Assembly: GCA_965220045.1 (NCBI GenBank)
Contig: OZ244803.1
Span: 2,914,001 to 2,978,000, forward strand
Direction of reading: 5' to 3'
DNA: 64,000 nt
Origin: VXOZ01 sp965220045
GTDB taxonomy: Bacteria > Chloroflexota > UBA11872 > VXOZ01
The translations under genes and the position numbers were made by a program. Position 1 is the first letter of the stretch. The number at the start of each line of letters is the position of its first letter. The notes beneath the pieces were generated by a model. That model made no database searches and was not told the origin of the DNA. It saw only the letters and a program-made list of their open reading frames with translations. Shown here piece after piece: positions 43,161 through 52,097 of this stretch.

Positions 43161-44924
43161 CTATTCCGCGTACAGCAACCGAAACAACCCTTCGAGGTTA
43201 TCTCGAAGGTTCTGCCACCACTCCCGATCCGATCCATCATCCGGTACGAAGTGGATCGCGTATGATCCGTTCTCCTCCTCCTTGAACCGCCCGGCCAGGG
43301 TCACCACGCGGCCTGGGGAGATCGCCTCGAAGACCCCTTCCGGTCCGCGAACGCTCACCCGCTGCACGTACTCCCCTCGGTCAATGTCAACCAGCAACTC
43401 ATCGGCGTCCTGGTACACGACCGTGCCGCTGACCTTCATGCATTCATTGTTGAACACGCCGACCACCGAAAGTGGCCCGGGCGCCAGGATCGCGGGGGAG
43501 TCCAAAGGACACGGTTTGTCGCGCGGCGAGACCACGTCGAGGCTGAACAGGACGACCAAGACCACCACCCCGATGAGCACCAGGCTTACCAACCACATGA
43601 GGCACCCGCCAAGGCATCCGCTTAGGCAACCGCCGCCTTTCTCTTCCTCAACCGTCCCCTCCTGCCTGTGCGTCTGATACCTCGCTGGCGACGGCTCCGC
43701 CGGGGCTGCCGGAGCATCATGCTGCGGCTCCGGCTCAATCGCAACGTTTTCAACCCTCTCGACGGTCCCGCGGTGCGGGGTGCGTTCCGGCTGTTCGGCA
43801 GCCGGCGGATCCTGGTCGAGCTGATCGAGTTGCTCGAGCAGTTGGATCTCCTCTTCGTAGCCCCACTGCGCAGCCGCTTTCGCCGCATCACCTGACCTTC
43901 CGCTCAGGTACCACTCCGGCGCGTGCAGGAAGGCCCGATAGGCCGCGTCGAGCTCAGGTCCCCGCAGGGAGGAATCGTCACCAGAGCCGAACCACGGCGG
44001 GGCCGGGGCTGTAACGTTGAGCCACGGCTGGGCCACGCCAAACGAGACGGCGTAGGGCAGCATGGGATCAGACTGGTCCCGGGTCTCCGGCGCACCGGGT
44101 CCGGCCAGGAACTCGTTCAAGCCTAGCCACTGGCTTATCTCATGCGCCCCCGCCGGCGTTGGCTTCAGCATGCCCGTCCTAAGCGTCAACTGGGAGGTAA
44201 AGAACGAGTGCACGAGACCCGCGACCGCGCCGATCAGGGCGTTCACCCACCACTGATCCAGCCAGAGAGCCGCCCAAAGCCCGCTGCCAACACCGGTCAA
44301 GATGCTAGCGACCAGCCACCAATCACTGCCGTCGTCGGAGTTCTCCCTTCTGACTCGCACCGGGTTGTCATGGAAAAGGCCGCGGCGCTGCAGGTAGTCG
44401 CCGATCTGGTCACCGATTGCATCACTGTGCTTATCCAGTTCTTCACGTAGCGCATCAATTGTTGTGGCGCGCGACGGCAGGCTGTCGCATATCGTTCGCT
44501 CCCAGTCATGCTGTGTGGGTCCCTGCCGAGAAAGCCGGTAGAGGAAGCCGACCCTTGTGCCGGCGGCATCGATGCGCAGCGCGCCGCGCTGGCACATCTC
44601 GATGATGGAGGCCAGCAGCGTTGGGCTCCATATCATGTGGCCCTGCAGCACAGACACCGCCGCCGCGGGCATTGAACTTGGCCGCGAGGTCCCCGAGTGC
44701 CACGGGCCAGCTTGCGGGGGCCGCCACCTGAGCCTCAACCACAGCCCGATGATGATCAGTTGCGCTATGACGACGCCTAGCGTGCGGAAGGCCCAGGCCA
44801 CCTGCTGCGCCAGGTCCATCTCCTGGAAGTCAGCGAGTCCGATTTCGGCGATTGCCCCGGCTGGGTCAATCGCGAACAGCAACCCAATCGTGCCAAGGGC
44901 CGCCATCGCTACCACCACACCCAC
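43161..44924 (-). CDS. Multi-domain membrane protein with DUF2207-like features
   Basis: A 587-residue membrane protein. Helices near residues 5-18 and 44-65 precede a cytoplasmic region (SPTLLASIIEMCQRGALRIDA and LREELDKHSDAIGDQIGDYLQRRGLF) that resembles the C-terminal part of DUF2207 proteins. Two more helices lie at about 203-243, then an acidic, Pro-rich stretch and a Cys/Gly motif GGGCLSGCLGGCLMW just before a helix (LVSLVLIGVVVLVVLFSL). The C-terminal 100 residues look like an OB-fold domain (SGTVVYQDADELLVDID). The GTG start is preceded by AGGAAGG. Function unknown; the Cys cluster could be lipid-modified. Confidence 0.62.
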   Translation of the reverse strand: MGVVVAMAALGTIGLLFAIDPAGAIAEIGLADFQEMDLAQQVAWAFRTLGVVIAQLIIIGLWLRLRWRPPQAGPWHSGTSRPSSMPAAAVSVLQGHMIWSPTLLASIIEMCQRGALRIDAAGTRVGFLYRLSRQGPTQHDWERTICDSLPSRATTIDALREELDKHSDAIGDQIGDYLQRRGLFHDNPVRVRRENSDDGSDWWLVASILTGVGSGLWAALWLDQWWVNALIGAVAGLVHSFFTSQLTLRTGMLKPTPAGAHEISQWLGLNEFLAGPGAPETRDQSDPMLPYAVSFGVAQPWLNVTAPAPPWFGSGDDSSLRGPELDAAYRAFLHAPEWYLSGRSGDAAKAAAQWGYEEEIQLLEQLDQLDQDPPAAEQPERTPHRGTVERVENVAIEPEPQHDAPAAPAEPSPARYQTHRQEGTVEEEKGGGCLSGCLGGCLMWLVSLVLIGVVVLVVLFSLDVVSPRDKPCPLDSPAILAPGPLSVVGVFNNECMKVSGTVVYQDADELLVDIDRGEYVQRVSVRGPEGVFEAISPGRVVTLAGRFKEEENGSYAIHFVPDDGSDREWWQNLRDNLEGLFRLLYAE

Positions 44925-45265
44925 TGTTGCTTACCTTCCTGCCCGGTCGTACAGGTTTACCTGACTCCGCTTGACAACCGTTTCTCATGTTACGCTATCG
45001 GAGGACAACTGTAGCCATGCGATACCCTTGACCAGCCGCGCCGGCGGAATTGCTCTGGGGGCGAAGGAAGGCGACCATATCCACCCTGACCAGCTTAGCC
45101 TTCCAGATAGTGGGCCAGGGTGACGGTGCAACCATGCCGGCTAGAGTGACCACTCCCCTACGATAGGACTTTCCAGCAAAGAGCCTGCAATTTACTCATA
45201 CTAGGCCCACCAGTCATGAGTACAGTCTACGTCCCTTGATTCCCACCAGACCCGGAATTCCAAAG
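44925..45265. other. Intergenic stretch without recognisable gene
   Basis: About 340 bases between the divergent membrane-protein and kinase genes. No repeat family, promoter consensus or coding pattern stands out. Confidence 0.5.
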
Positions 45266-46042
45266 ATGACCGGAGTTCCTGAGCCACTTCAGCCATTCGT
45301 CGCAGGCCTAGCCTGGACTCGTATCACGGTTGGCGAGTCGATGTCCGCTGTCTTCCATTTGGACCGGTCCGGACAGGCGGCGCTCTATCTCAAGGTTGCG
45401 CCAAGGGCCCACCGGCTGGAGTTGCTGTGGGAGAAGAAGCGGCTCGACTGGTTGCAGGGCAGGCTTTCCGTTCCCGGAGTAGTTGGGTACGAGGCGGACG
45501 ACCGGAGCGAGTACCTGTTGCTCACTGCCGTGCCCGGCCGTCACGTTGCCGACCTGACTGGCGCAGCGCCGAACGAGAAGGTCGTCCATCTACTGGCGAC
45601 CGGACTGCGAGCGATCCACGCGCTACCAATCCGCGACTGTCCTTTTGACATGACGCTAGACCGGGAGATCGAAAGGGCCGGGCGCAATGTCGCCAGCGGC
45701 CTCGTCGACGAAGCCGACTTCAGCGGCACGCGCCGCGGCCGCGCGGCCGCCGAGCTATTCGAGGAACTGCTCTCCAAAAAGCCCGCCGGCGAGGATCTGG
45801 TTTTCACCCACGGAGATTACTGCCTGCCAAACGTGCTGGTGGAGCGCGACGCGGTCAGCGGGTTTGTGGATTGGGGCAGAGCGGGCGTGGCCGACCGCTA
45901 CAAGGACATCGCGCTGGTAATCAGGAGCCTGGAACGCAATACCGGAGAAGACGTTGCGCTGGCGTTCTCTAAGGCGTACGGGATCTCAAGCCCTGACGCC
46001 GACAAGATTGAGTACTACAAACTCCTGGATGAATTCTGGTAA
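45266..46042 (+). CDS. APH(3')-like aminoglycoside O-phosphotransferase family kinase
   Basis: A 258-residue kinase strongly resembling APH(3') enzymes, which phosphorylate the 3'-OH of kanamycin-type aminoglycosides using ATP. Landmarks are ALYLKVAPRA (nucleotide-binding Lys), LTAVPGR, the catalytic loop FTHGDYCLPNVLV, the Mg-binding FVDWGRAGVADRYKD and a C-terminal KIEYYKLLDEFW. True APH(3') enzymes end in Phe, whose carboxylate contacts the drug; here Trp replaces it. A TTG ten codons upstream (45236) is an alternative start. No mobile element adjoins it, so it may be a chromosomal kinase with another natural substrate. Resistance is not shown by the sequence. Confidence 0.82.
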   Translation: MTGVPEPLQPFVAGLAWTRITVGESMSAVFHLDRSGQAALYLKVAPRAHRLELLWEKKRLDWLQGRLSVPGVVGYEADDRSEYLLLTAVPGRHVADLTGAAPNEKVVHLLATGLRAIHALPIRDCPFDMTLDREIERAGRNVASGLVDEADFSGTRRGRAAAELFEELLSKKPAGEDLVFTHGDYCLPNVLVERDAVSGFVDWGRAGVADRYKDIALVIRSLERNTGEDVALAFSKAYGISSPDADKIEYYKLLDEFW

Positions 46043-46226
46043 GACAGAGGGTGGTGCGCGTTGTGCGCCGTCCCGCAGAGCATGACGTAATGGTTCTAAT
46101 AGCGACAGCTCCCAGCAATAAGCTCGCAACTCAGTATTACACCGCCCAACAGCTACATCGAGAACCTGTGACCTGAACTCTTCCTGCGGTCGGATTGCGG
46201 CAATTGTCACGTACCGTAATCGCCGG

Positions 46227-46541
46227 TCAGGTCACCTTGACCGCCGTGCCGTAGGCGACGATTTTGGCCGAGCCTTGTGCGACGCCCGCGGTGATGAATC
46301 GCGTACCCACTATGGCATTGGCGCCCAATTGCTCTGCGTTCTCGACCATGCGCTGCAGTGACACTTCGCGCGCCTCTGCCAGCAGTTTCGTGTACTCCAC
46401 TACCTCGCCGCCGACGACGTTGCGGAAAGCCGCCATGATGTCCTTGCCGATGTGCCGGGAGCGTACGGTGCTGCCGCGCACCAAGCCTAACGTCTCGACG
46501 ATTTCGGCGCCGGGGATGGTGTCAGTCGTGGTTACGATCAA
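46227..46541 (-). CDS. YbjQ family protein
   Basis: A 104-residue member of the YbjQ family (formerly DUF74), a small homopentameric fold of unknown function sometimes called heavy-metal binding. The whole family pattern is present: TTTDTIPGAEIVETLGLVRG, VVGGEVVEYTKLLAEAREVS and QLGANAIVGTRFIT. It overlaps the preceding membrane-protein gene by four bases, so the two form an operon. Confidence 0.93.
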   Translation of the reverse strand: MIVTTTDTIPGAEIVETLGLVRGSTVRSRHIGKDIMAAFRNVVGGEVVEYTKLLAEAREVSLQRMVENAEQLGANAIVGTRFITAGVAQGSAKIVAYGTAVKVT

Positions 46542-46780
46542 TTGTCGACCTCCAAGAAATCCTCTTGCTTCTTCTGGATGATTCTGTCGCGTAAGGCGGC
46601 GGCCAAGAAGACGGCCAGACCAACCGGGAAGGCGATCAGGGCCGCCTTCAACAAGAGCGGAATGTCATCCGCCCCCACGATCGCGTATACCCAGAAACCG
46701 CCCAACACCAGCGCTGCCGCGGCGAGGATCGCACCACCGATCCACAGCCAGGGTCTGCTGCTACTTTCGGGTCTAGCCAT
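46538..46780 (-). CDS. Small two-helix membrane protein
   Basis: An 80-residue protein with helices LWIGGAILAAAALVLGGFWVY and LLLKAALIAFPVGLAVFLAA separated by a short acidic loop and ending in RDRIIQKKQEDFLEVDN. AGGAGGG six bases before the ATG at 46780 fixes the start, although the frame is open to 46894. It overlaps ybjQ by four bases (ATGA-type junction), which implies coupled translation. Function unknown. Confidence 0.7.
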   Translation of the reverse strand: MARPESSSRPWLWIGGAILAAAALVLGGFWVYAIVGADDIPLLLKAALIAFPVGLAVFLAAALRDRIIQKKQEDFLEVDN

Positions 46781-46993
46781 CGGAGTCCCTCCTAGTGCCG
46801 GAAAAGCTATCCTATAACTGTCATTATCCCATCCCTGCTTGGCGCTGTCTTTGTTCCGCTGCCCGAAATCCAAGTCAGCCGACGGGTTATTCACCTTGGA
46901 ACAGGCCGGGATAGCAGACTCTCACATTCTAAGAGTCTCCACTGCTGTGATCGCAATCCGATCCTATGAGGTCTACAAAGCAAGGAGGGCATC

Positions 46994-47290
46994 GTGCCAG
47001 CCGAAGTAACGGAACGCACCGCCGAAATCCGCGGCGTCAACGTGCGCTGGGTCACGGTCACGGTGGCGGGTCACACCGTCGAGGAAGTCCTGCTGTACGA
47101 CGTCGCCGAGGCGGAAGCAGTCTATGAAAAGACCTTCGACGACGAACTGGACACGCACATCCAGATGGGCATGTTCGCCACTGACCGCATTGCGGTCGGT
47201 GGCGCTCTACACAAGGTCGCGTCAGCCACGAGCTATGTCCTGGACGGCAAGTGCATCCGCACCGCTAAGTTCGAGCAAGGGGAGCGATGA
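46994..47290 (+). CDS. Hypothetical protein, 98 aa
   Basis: A 98-residue soluble protein of unknown function. It looks beta-rich with one central helix (VAEAEAVYEKTFDDELD), and has a strand-rich start (VRWVTVTVAGHTVEEVLLY) and end (SATSYVLDGKCIRTAKF). AAGGAGGG seven bases before the GTG supports the start. Its stop codon directly abuts the stop of the convergent esterase gene. No family is recognised. Confidence 0.6.
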   Translation: MPAEVTERTAEIRGVNVRWVTVTVAGHTVEEVLLYDVAEAEAVYEKTFDDELDTHIQMGMFATDRIAVGGALHKVASATSYVLDGKCIRTAKFEQGER

Positions 47291-48538
47291 TTACTCCTGT
47301 GACAGCAGCCAGGCGAGCAGGGCGTCCACGAACGCGTCGCCGTAGGCGGGGGCGTGGCTGCTGCCGACGCCGCTCCAGAGCTCGATCGTGATGCCCGCGG
47401 CGCAGCCCTCTTGTAGGCGGTAGGCTTGGGTCTCGGCGCCGGGCACGGCTTGGTCGAAATCCTGGGTGGCATAGGGCTGGGAATCCGCGGGCCATTCGCA
47501 GCCCGCGATCTGACCGTAGCGCGCCACCATGTCTTCTGCCCCAAGGTAAAACGCCCGTTTGCCCTCGCCATCCGGCGCGCTTGCATCGCCTGCATACAGA
47601 ATCACGCTGTCCGCCGTGCCGTGGATGTGGAGCACGGATACCGGCGGCGCGCCGGCGCAGCTAGAGTCGGCGACGTAGCTTGTTCCCGCCAGGCTCGCCA
47701 CGGCCCGCAGGCCGGGCAGACCTTTGCACGCCAGGTGATGCGCCATGAAGCCGCCGTTGGAATACCCGAATAGGTACACCGGCCCGAATTCCTTGACCTC
47801 AATCGCTTGTGCTACCAGCTCGGTGAGATACGCCACGTCGTCCCCGCCGGACTTGCCGCCGTCGCAGCATTCATCGGTAGGATTCCAGAATCGGTTGCCC
47901 GCGCTATCTGGGATGCCGTTGGGCAACAGCAATGCAAACCCACGCGAGACCACGTGCTCGTGAAGAGGGAAGTACCGGCTGTGGTCGGCGGCATTGCCGC
48001 CGAAGCCGTGCAGGGACACGATGAGCGGGGTCCTGCCGTCGACAATCTCCAGCGGCAATACCAGGACCGACCGGTCATCGCGCCCGGCGTGTTCGAGATA
48101 GTAGACCTCGCCGCCGGCCCCTTCCGCCAGACGGGCAGTCCGTTCGAGTACGGTACCCTCCGGCTGCTGCGCCTTGCCGTCTTTCTCTTTCGTCCATTCC
48201 TCTAAGAGCGGAAGTATTGACTCCATTTTGGCGGCGGTTGCTTCGAGTGCCTGCAACCGGGCCGACTGCTCATCCAAACGCTCGGAGAGGATCGCAAGGT
48301 CGCCCCGCAGTTCTGCGTTCTCGTTAGCTAGGGCTGCGACTGTTTCTTCCAAGGCGTGGACCTGTGACTCCAGCGCGACCACCCGTTCGTCCCCAGTGGA
48401 ACTCTCGTCGACCGCAACGGTGCAGGCAACCACTGTAACGGCCAGCGCGGTGCAAGCCGTCAACGCACCGAGACGACGCAGCCGGCCGACCGCAGACCAC
48501 AACAGGTAAATGGATTTCTTAATCGTATTCAGCAGCAA
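47291..48538 (-). CDS. Lipoprotein esterase (PHB depolymerase/feruloyl-esterase-like) with coiled-coil stalk
   Basis: A 415-residue probable lipoprotein. The signal (LTACTALAVTVVAC) ends in a lipobox. Residues about 55-115 are a heptad-rich coiled coil (VVALESQVHALEETVAALAN continuing to LEATAAKMES), probably a stalk. The rest is an alpha/beta hydrolase of the LpqC/COG3509 type: LIVSLHGFGGNAADH (oxyanion region), the nucleophile Ser in LFGYSNGGFMAHHLA, an Asp in HGTADSVILY and a His in GSSHAPAYG. Such enzymes cleave short polyesters or feruloyl esters outside the cell. It ends without a gap against the convergent 98-residue gene. Confidence 0.85.
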   Translation of the reverse strand: MLLNTIKKSIYLLWSAVGRLRRLGALTACTALAVTVVACTVAVDESSTGDERVVALESQVHALEETVAALANENAELRGDLAILSERLDEQSARLQALEATAAKMESILPLLEEWTKEKDGKAQQPEGTVLERTARLAEGAGGEVYYLEHAGRDDRSVLVLPLEIVDGRTPLIVSLHGFGGNAADHSRYFPLHEHVVSRGFALLLPNGIPDSAGNRFWNPTDECCDGGKSGGDDVAYLTELVAQAIEVKEFGPVYLFGYSNGGFMAHHLACKGLPGLRAVASLAGTSYVADSSCAGAPPVSVLHIHGTADSVILYAGDASAPDGEGKRAFYLGAEDMVARYGQIAGCEWPADSQPYATQDFDQAVPGAETQAYRLQEGCAAGITIELWSGVGSSHAPAYGDAFVDALLAWLLSQE

Positions 48539-48562
48539 CTCCAGTAGACCGCTTGTGCTCGG

Positions 48563-49798
48563 CTACCCTTCGGCCTGAACCGCGCGCAGCCGAGCGAGAG
48601 GGGCGTCATTGATCGGCAGGTGGACGAGGGCGGCGAATATGCCGAAGCCGACGCCCGCCCACCACATGGCGTCATAGGAACCGGTCTGGTCGTAGAGCAA
48701 CCCGCCCAGCCATACGCCGAGAAAGCTCCCGACCTGATGGCTGAAGAAAACGATGCCGAACAGGGTGGCCATGAACTTGAGCCCGAACATCTGCGCCACG
48801 ATCCCCGTGGTCAACGGCACCGTGGAGAGCCACAGCAGACCCATCGCCGCCGCAAAGAGGTAGACGGTCAATTCGTTGGCCGGCGCGAGCAGCAGTCCGA
48901 GGATGATCAAGGCTCGGCCGGAGTAGATGGCCGAGAGGCCCAGCTTTTTGGTGTACCGCTGGCCGAACGCGCCCGATAGCAGTGAGCCGACGATGTTGAA
49001 CAGGCCGACAAGTGAAAGCGCGTAGGCCCCCGCGCGCGCCGAGAGGCCGAGATCGGTCACGTACGTGGGGAAATGCGCGGTAATAAACGCCACGTGAAAC
49101 CCGCACACGAAGAAACCCGCCGTGAGCAGCAGGTAGCTCCGCTGACGCATCGCCTCGCCCAGTGCCTCGGTCAACCCCTGATTCGATGCCGGTTCGCCTT
49201 TAGCGGCCGTGCCGCGCGGCAGGCTGAACGCCAGCGGGACCAGCACCAAGGCCACGACGGACATCACCAGCAGGGAATCGAACCAGCCGTAGGTGGCGAT
49301 CAAGGTCTGGTTGATGGGCGAAAAGAGCACCTGGCCCATGGAGCCCGCGGCGGTACCGAGACCCAATGCCAAAGAGCGCCGCTCCGGACCGATGACGCGG
49401 GCGATGGCCGCCAGCACCAGGGAAAACGAGCAGAAAGCCACGCCCACGCCGACCAGAATCCCGCCGACTAGGTAGAGCGTGAGCCCGGTTTCGGCCAGCG
49501 CCATGCCGGCCACGCCGGCAGCATACACTACCGCCCCCAGCGCGACGACTTTGGCAGTGCCGAACCGGTCGGCAATCGCGCCCGCCACCGGCACGCCCAT
49601 GCCCCACAGTAGGTTCTGGATCGCCAGCGCCAGCGCAAAGGTCTCCCGCGACCAGCCGCGCTCCGTCGTAATCGGCTCCAGATACAGCCCAAAGCTCGAC
49701 CGGATGCCGAACCCGATGAGCGAGATCAAACACGCCGCCGCAATCACCGCGAGTACGGTGAGGCGTCCGGGAGAAAGGCTGGCGGAGGTCTGGCTCAC
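48563..49798 (-). CDS. MFS transporter (OxlT/monocarboxylate-like)
   Basis: A 411-residue major facilitator with 12 hydrophobic helices. The loop 2-3 signature is present as GAIADRFGTAKVV. FGIRSSFGLYLEPITTERGWSR near the N-terminus is typical of the oxalate:formate antiporter and monocarboxylate-type group. The middle cytoplasmic loop is about 20 residues (PRGTAAKGEPASNQGL). The upstream esterase-like gene on the same strand starts 24 bases beyond its stop, so the two may share a transcript, with the MFS gene first. The substrate is probably a small organic anion. Confidence 0.87.
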   Translation of the reverse strand: MSQTSASLSPGRLTVLAVIAAACLISLIGFGIRSSFGLYLEPITTERGWSRETFALALAIQNLLWGMGVPVAGAIADRFGTAKVVALGAVVYAAGVAGMALAETGLTLYLVGGILVGVGVAFCSFSLVLAAIARVIGPERRSLALGLGTAAGSMGQVLFSPINQTLIATYGWFDSLLVMSVVALVLVPLAFSLPRGTAAKGEPASNQGLTEALGEAMRQRSYLLLTAGFFVCGFHVAFITAHFPTYVTDLGLSARAGAYALSLVGLFNIVGSLLSGAFGQRYTKKLGLSAIYSGRALIILGLLLAPANELTVYLFAAAMGLLWLSTVPLTTGIVAQMFGLKFMATLFGIVFFSHQVGSFLGVWLGGLLYDQTGSYDAMWWAGVGFGIFAALVHLPINDAPLARLRAVQAEG

Positions 49799-49945
49799 GA
49801 GAGTGTGCTCTGCAGCATTGAAACATGGTAGCAGGGCGACGCGCGCATTAGCGAACGGCTGTTTTCCTAGCCTATCACTTTACACACGATTACACCGTTG
49901 CCGCACTGGAACGGCAAGCGGACTACTCGAATCACCACACTACGA

Positions 49946-50812
49946 CTATATGAAGTCTTGGATCTCTCGAGGAGGAACAAGGGAATCCTTAGTCCAACTG
50001 TCGTAGACGTACTCGAAAAACCCATCAATCCGATCAGGCTCGACGATGCGGGACAACTGCAGCCCTGATGGTGTCAGTAGCACTTTACCGGTTTTAAGGA
50101 TATTGTCCGTGTCCTTCGGAAGCTCCAACTGGACGATTCTGTCTTGATAACTTGCGGTGACCCTCTTGGGCAGTCCTCGTAGCTGGAATCCTGTAGTCAT
50201 GCCTATCTGGATAAGCCCAATGGCGTCTAGTTCTCCAAGTGAGAAGAGACCAATCCCATGTTGCTTGTAAATTTGATCTCCAAAGTCAAAGATGAGCGGA
50301 CCATAGACACCGCCGAACTGCCATCCAAAACTGCATAAAGTGTGGAATTGCTCAGCGCTCGCTCTGTCTAAGTCAGCTACTAAGTTGACCGTTTTCCTAG
50401 AAAATGACCCTGGAGCATTGGCTTCACCGGACAGGATTCGGGACCACAAGATTTGCATCTCATTATCTGAAACAGACCTGCATTTATCGAAGAAATTCGT
50501 AATCCAGTCGTCTTCCACATCCTCAGTCGGCGCATTCGCGTTGAGATCCGGAATTGCAGTATTCAATATGGTTTCCACATTTATCTGCTTCCTGGTTTCC
50601 TCATCGACAAAGCGCTGCGCAGCCCTTCGCTGAACCTCATCGATCTCGATGTCCGCTTTGGCCAAAGTAATCGCCGCGTCGGCTTGGGCCTGCGCGACCC
50701 GACGGATTTGCCTCGGTACCCACAGCGCCCCGACCGCATCTGAAACCTTCTCGATTAAGACAGTTGCGGGTCTCGTCAGTCCTTCTGTGCTGATGAGCGA
50801 ATTATCGGGCAA
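49946..50812 (-). CDS. DUF2806-like protein
   Basis: A 288-residue soluble protein resembling the DUF2806/TIGR03899 group. An Ala-rich helical N-terminus (IRRVAQAQADAAITLAKADI) is followed by DDWITNFFDKCRSVSDNEMQ and ILWSRILSGEANAPGSFSRK. These match the conserved core I recall for that family. The C-terminal part is mixed alpha/beta. AGGAGGGAG eight bases before the TTG supports the start. GC content is markedly lower than in the flanking genes, which suggests acquisition. The function of the family is not established. Confidence 0.65.
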   Translation of the reverse strand: MPDNSLISTEGLTRPATVLIEKVSDAVGALWVPRQIRRVAQAQADAAITLAKADIEIDEVQRRAAQRFVDEETRKQINVETILNTAIPDLNANAPTEDVEDDWITNFFDKCRSVSDNEMQILWSRILSGEANAPGSFSRKTVNLVADLDRASAEQFHTLCSFGWQFGGVYGPLIFDFGDQIYKQHGIGLFSLGELDAIGLIQIGMTTGFQLRGLPKRVTASYQDRIVQLELPKDTDNILKTGKVLLTPSGLQLSRIVEPDRIDGFFEYVYDSWTKDSLVPPREIQDFI

Positions 50813-51103
50813 GACTAAATCTCCCTCCTATAGAACAGCGCCTACAAACAATGGCGAAACACAATTCGTGCTACATCAGCATCTTAAAAGAACTTCTGGG
50901 TAAGACTGAGAAGGATCGGCTCATGCGTTGGCAGACTGTTTTTCGCGTTACCGGAACCGAATTTGCGCTTTCCCTCACGTAGGATACTTGAATGGTTGCG
51001 AGTCCAGCATGCTAGAACCCAAGTGCTTGGTCAAGAACAGCCCCACTACTGCTTCAAAGCGCGTAGTGTTGACAGCGTCCCTATCTAAGTAGAATTGAAC
51101 CGG

Positions 51104-51496
51104 TCAGTCCAGCCCCGCTATGCCGTCGATTTCTACCAGCCAGTCTTCTGAGGCAAGTTTGGAGACTTCCACCAGGGTGGTGGCCGGGTAGGGCGCTTCC
51201 AGGATTTCGCGGCGCACCTTGGTGATGGTCTCGCGAAAGCGGATGTCGGTGACGTAGATGTTCAGGGCAGCGACATTCTTAAACGTCGCTCCGGCGGCTG
51301 CCAAGATGGCTTCAATAAGGCCGAAGACATGGCGCGTCTGCGCTTCGATGTCGCCCTTGCCAACCACGTTGCCGTCCGCGTCCGTGGGCACCTGGCCGGC
51401 GATGAAGAGCGTCTCGCTGGCTTGCACGCGTATGGCGACCGAAAACGGTACGTCCGGCTGGGTCATGCCCGCGCCGACGACGAGTTCTTTCTTCAT
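51104..51496 (-). CDS. RidA family (YjgF/YER057c/UK114) protein
   Basis: A 130-residue Rid-type protein, a trimeric fold. Archetypal RidA hydrolyses reactive 2-aminoacrylate and other enamines. Landmarks are LFIAGQVPTDADGNVVGKGD, EAILAAAGATFKNVAALNIY and a C-terminal WLVEIDGIAG. Instead of the usual catalytic Arg in the last third it has TDIRFRETITKVRREIL, and the final segment reads YPATTLVEVSKLASEDW, so the Arg seems to be shifted or replaced by Thr. It is a paralogue of the gene at 52098. A GGAGAGGAG site precedes the ATG. Confidence 0.88.
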   Translation of the reverse strand: MKKELVVGAGMTQPDVPFSVAIRVQASETLFIAGQVPTDADGNVVGKGDIEAQTRHVFGLIEAILAAAGATFKNVAALNIYVTDIRFRETITKVRREILEAPYPATTLVEVSKLASEDWLVEIDGIAGLD

Positions 51497-51654
51497 GGTG
51501 GGTGCTCCTCTCCCAAGATAGGTGGTGCGATGGCCGTTTACTCATGGGGCAGTATAGTCCCTGAGTCAGCATTGACCAAAGTGCGTCACCGGTCCTGGGA
51601 GAGGAGCGAGATTGCGAGAACTCATCTATTGACGACATGCATCTGTGCAGACCT

Positions 51655-52015
51655 GCCCTTCGACCCTTCGACAGGCTCAGGGCGAACGGATAGACGGACA
51701 ATCCGTTCGTGCTGGGCTTGTCAACGTGATCAAGACAGGCGGACTCAGGGCTTGCCATGTGCCTGATACGGGGCGAACGGGAATGCGAACTATTCGTTCG
51801 TGCTGAGCATGTAAACGTGCTCAGGGCTTGCCCCATACTTGATACGGGGGCGAACGGAAGAACGACAATCCATCCGTGTTAAGTTAGTCAACGTGCTCAG
51901 GACAGACGGGCTCAGAGCCTGCCCCGCAATCGATACGGGGGCGAATGGCGTAACTTTCAACCGGACTAGCTTGTCCCTCCGTTCGTGGTGAGCTTGTCGA
52001 ACCATGAACGGTATG
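51655..52015. repeat. Degenerate array of ~105-bp repeat units between the two Rid genes
   Basis: Three to four units each contain variants of CCGTTCGTGCTGAGCTTGTC, CAACGTGCTCAGGGCTTGCC and GATACGGGGGCGAACGG in the same order. The first unit opens with CCCTTCGACAGGCTCAGGGC, the family seen at 11931 and 15249. Units drift strongly from one another. No open frame is supported between 51497 and 52097. Confidence 0.7.
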
Positions 52016-52097
52016 GCGGCTCTACGGCCCTACGGCACTGGCGTGCCGTAGGGTATTAGCCTGAGTTGGCACGTCGATCCGAATTATGGGATGGCTT

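Noticed and set aside
51655..52015. Possible CRISPR array
   Set aside because: Units are about 105 bp, strongly degenerate, with no constant short repeat alternating with unique spacers and no cas genes nearby.
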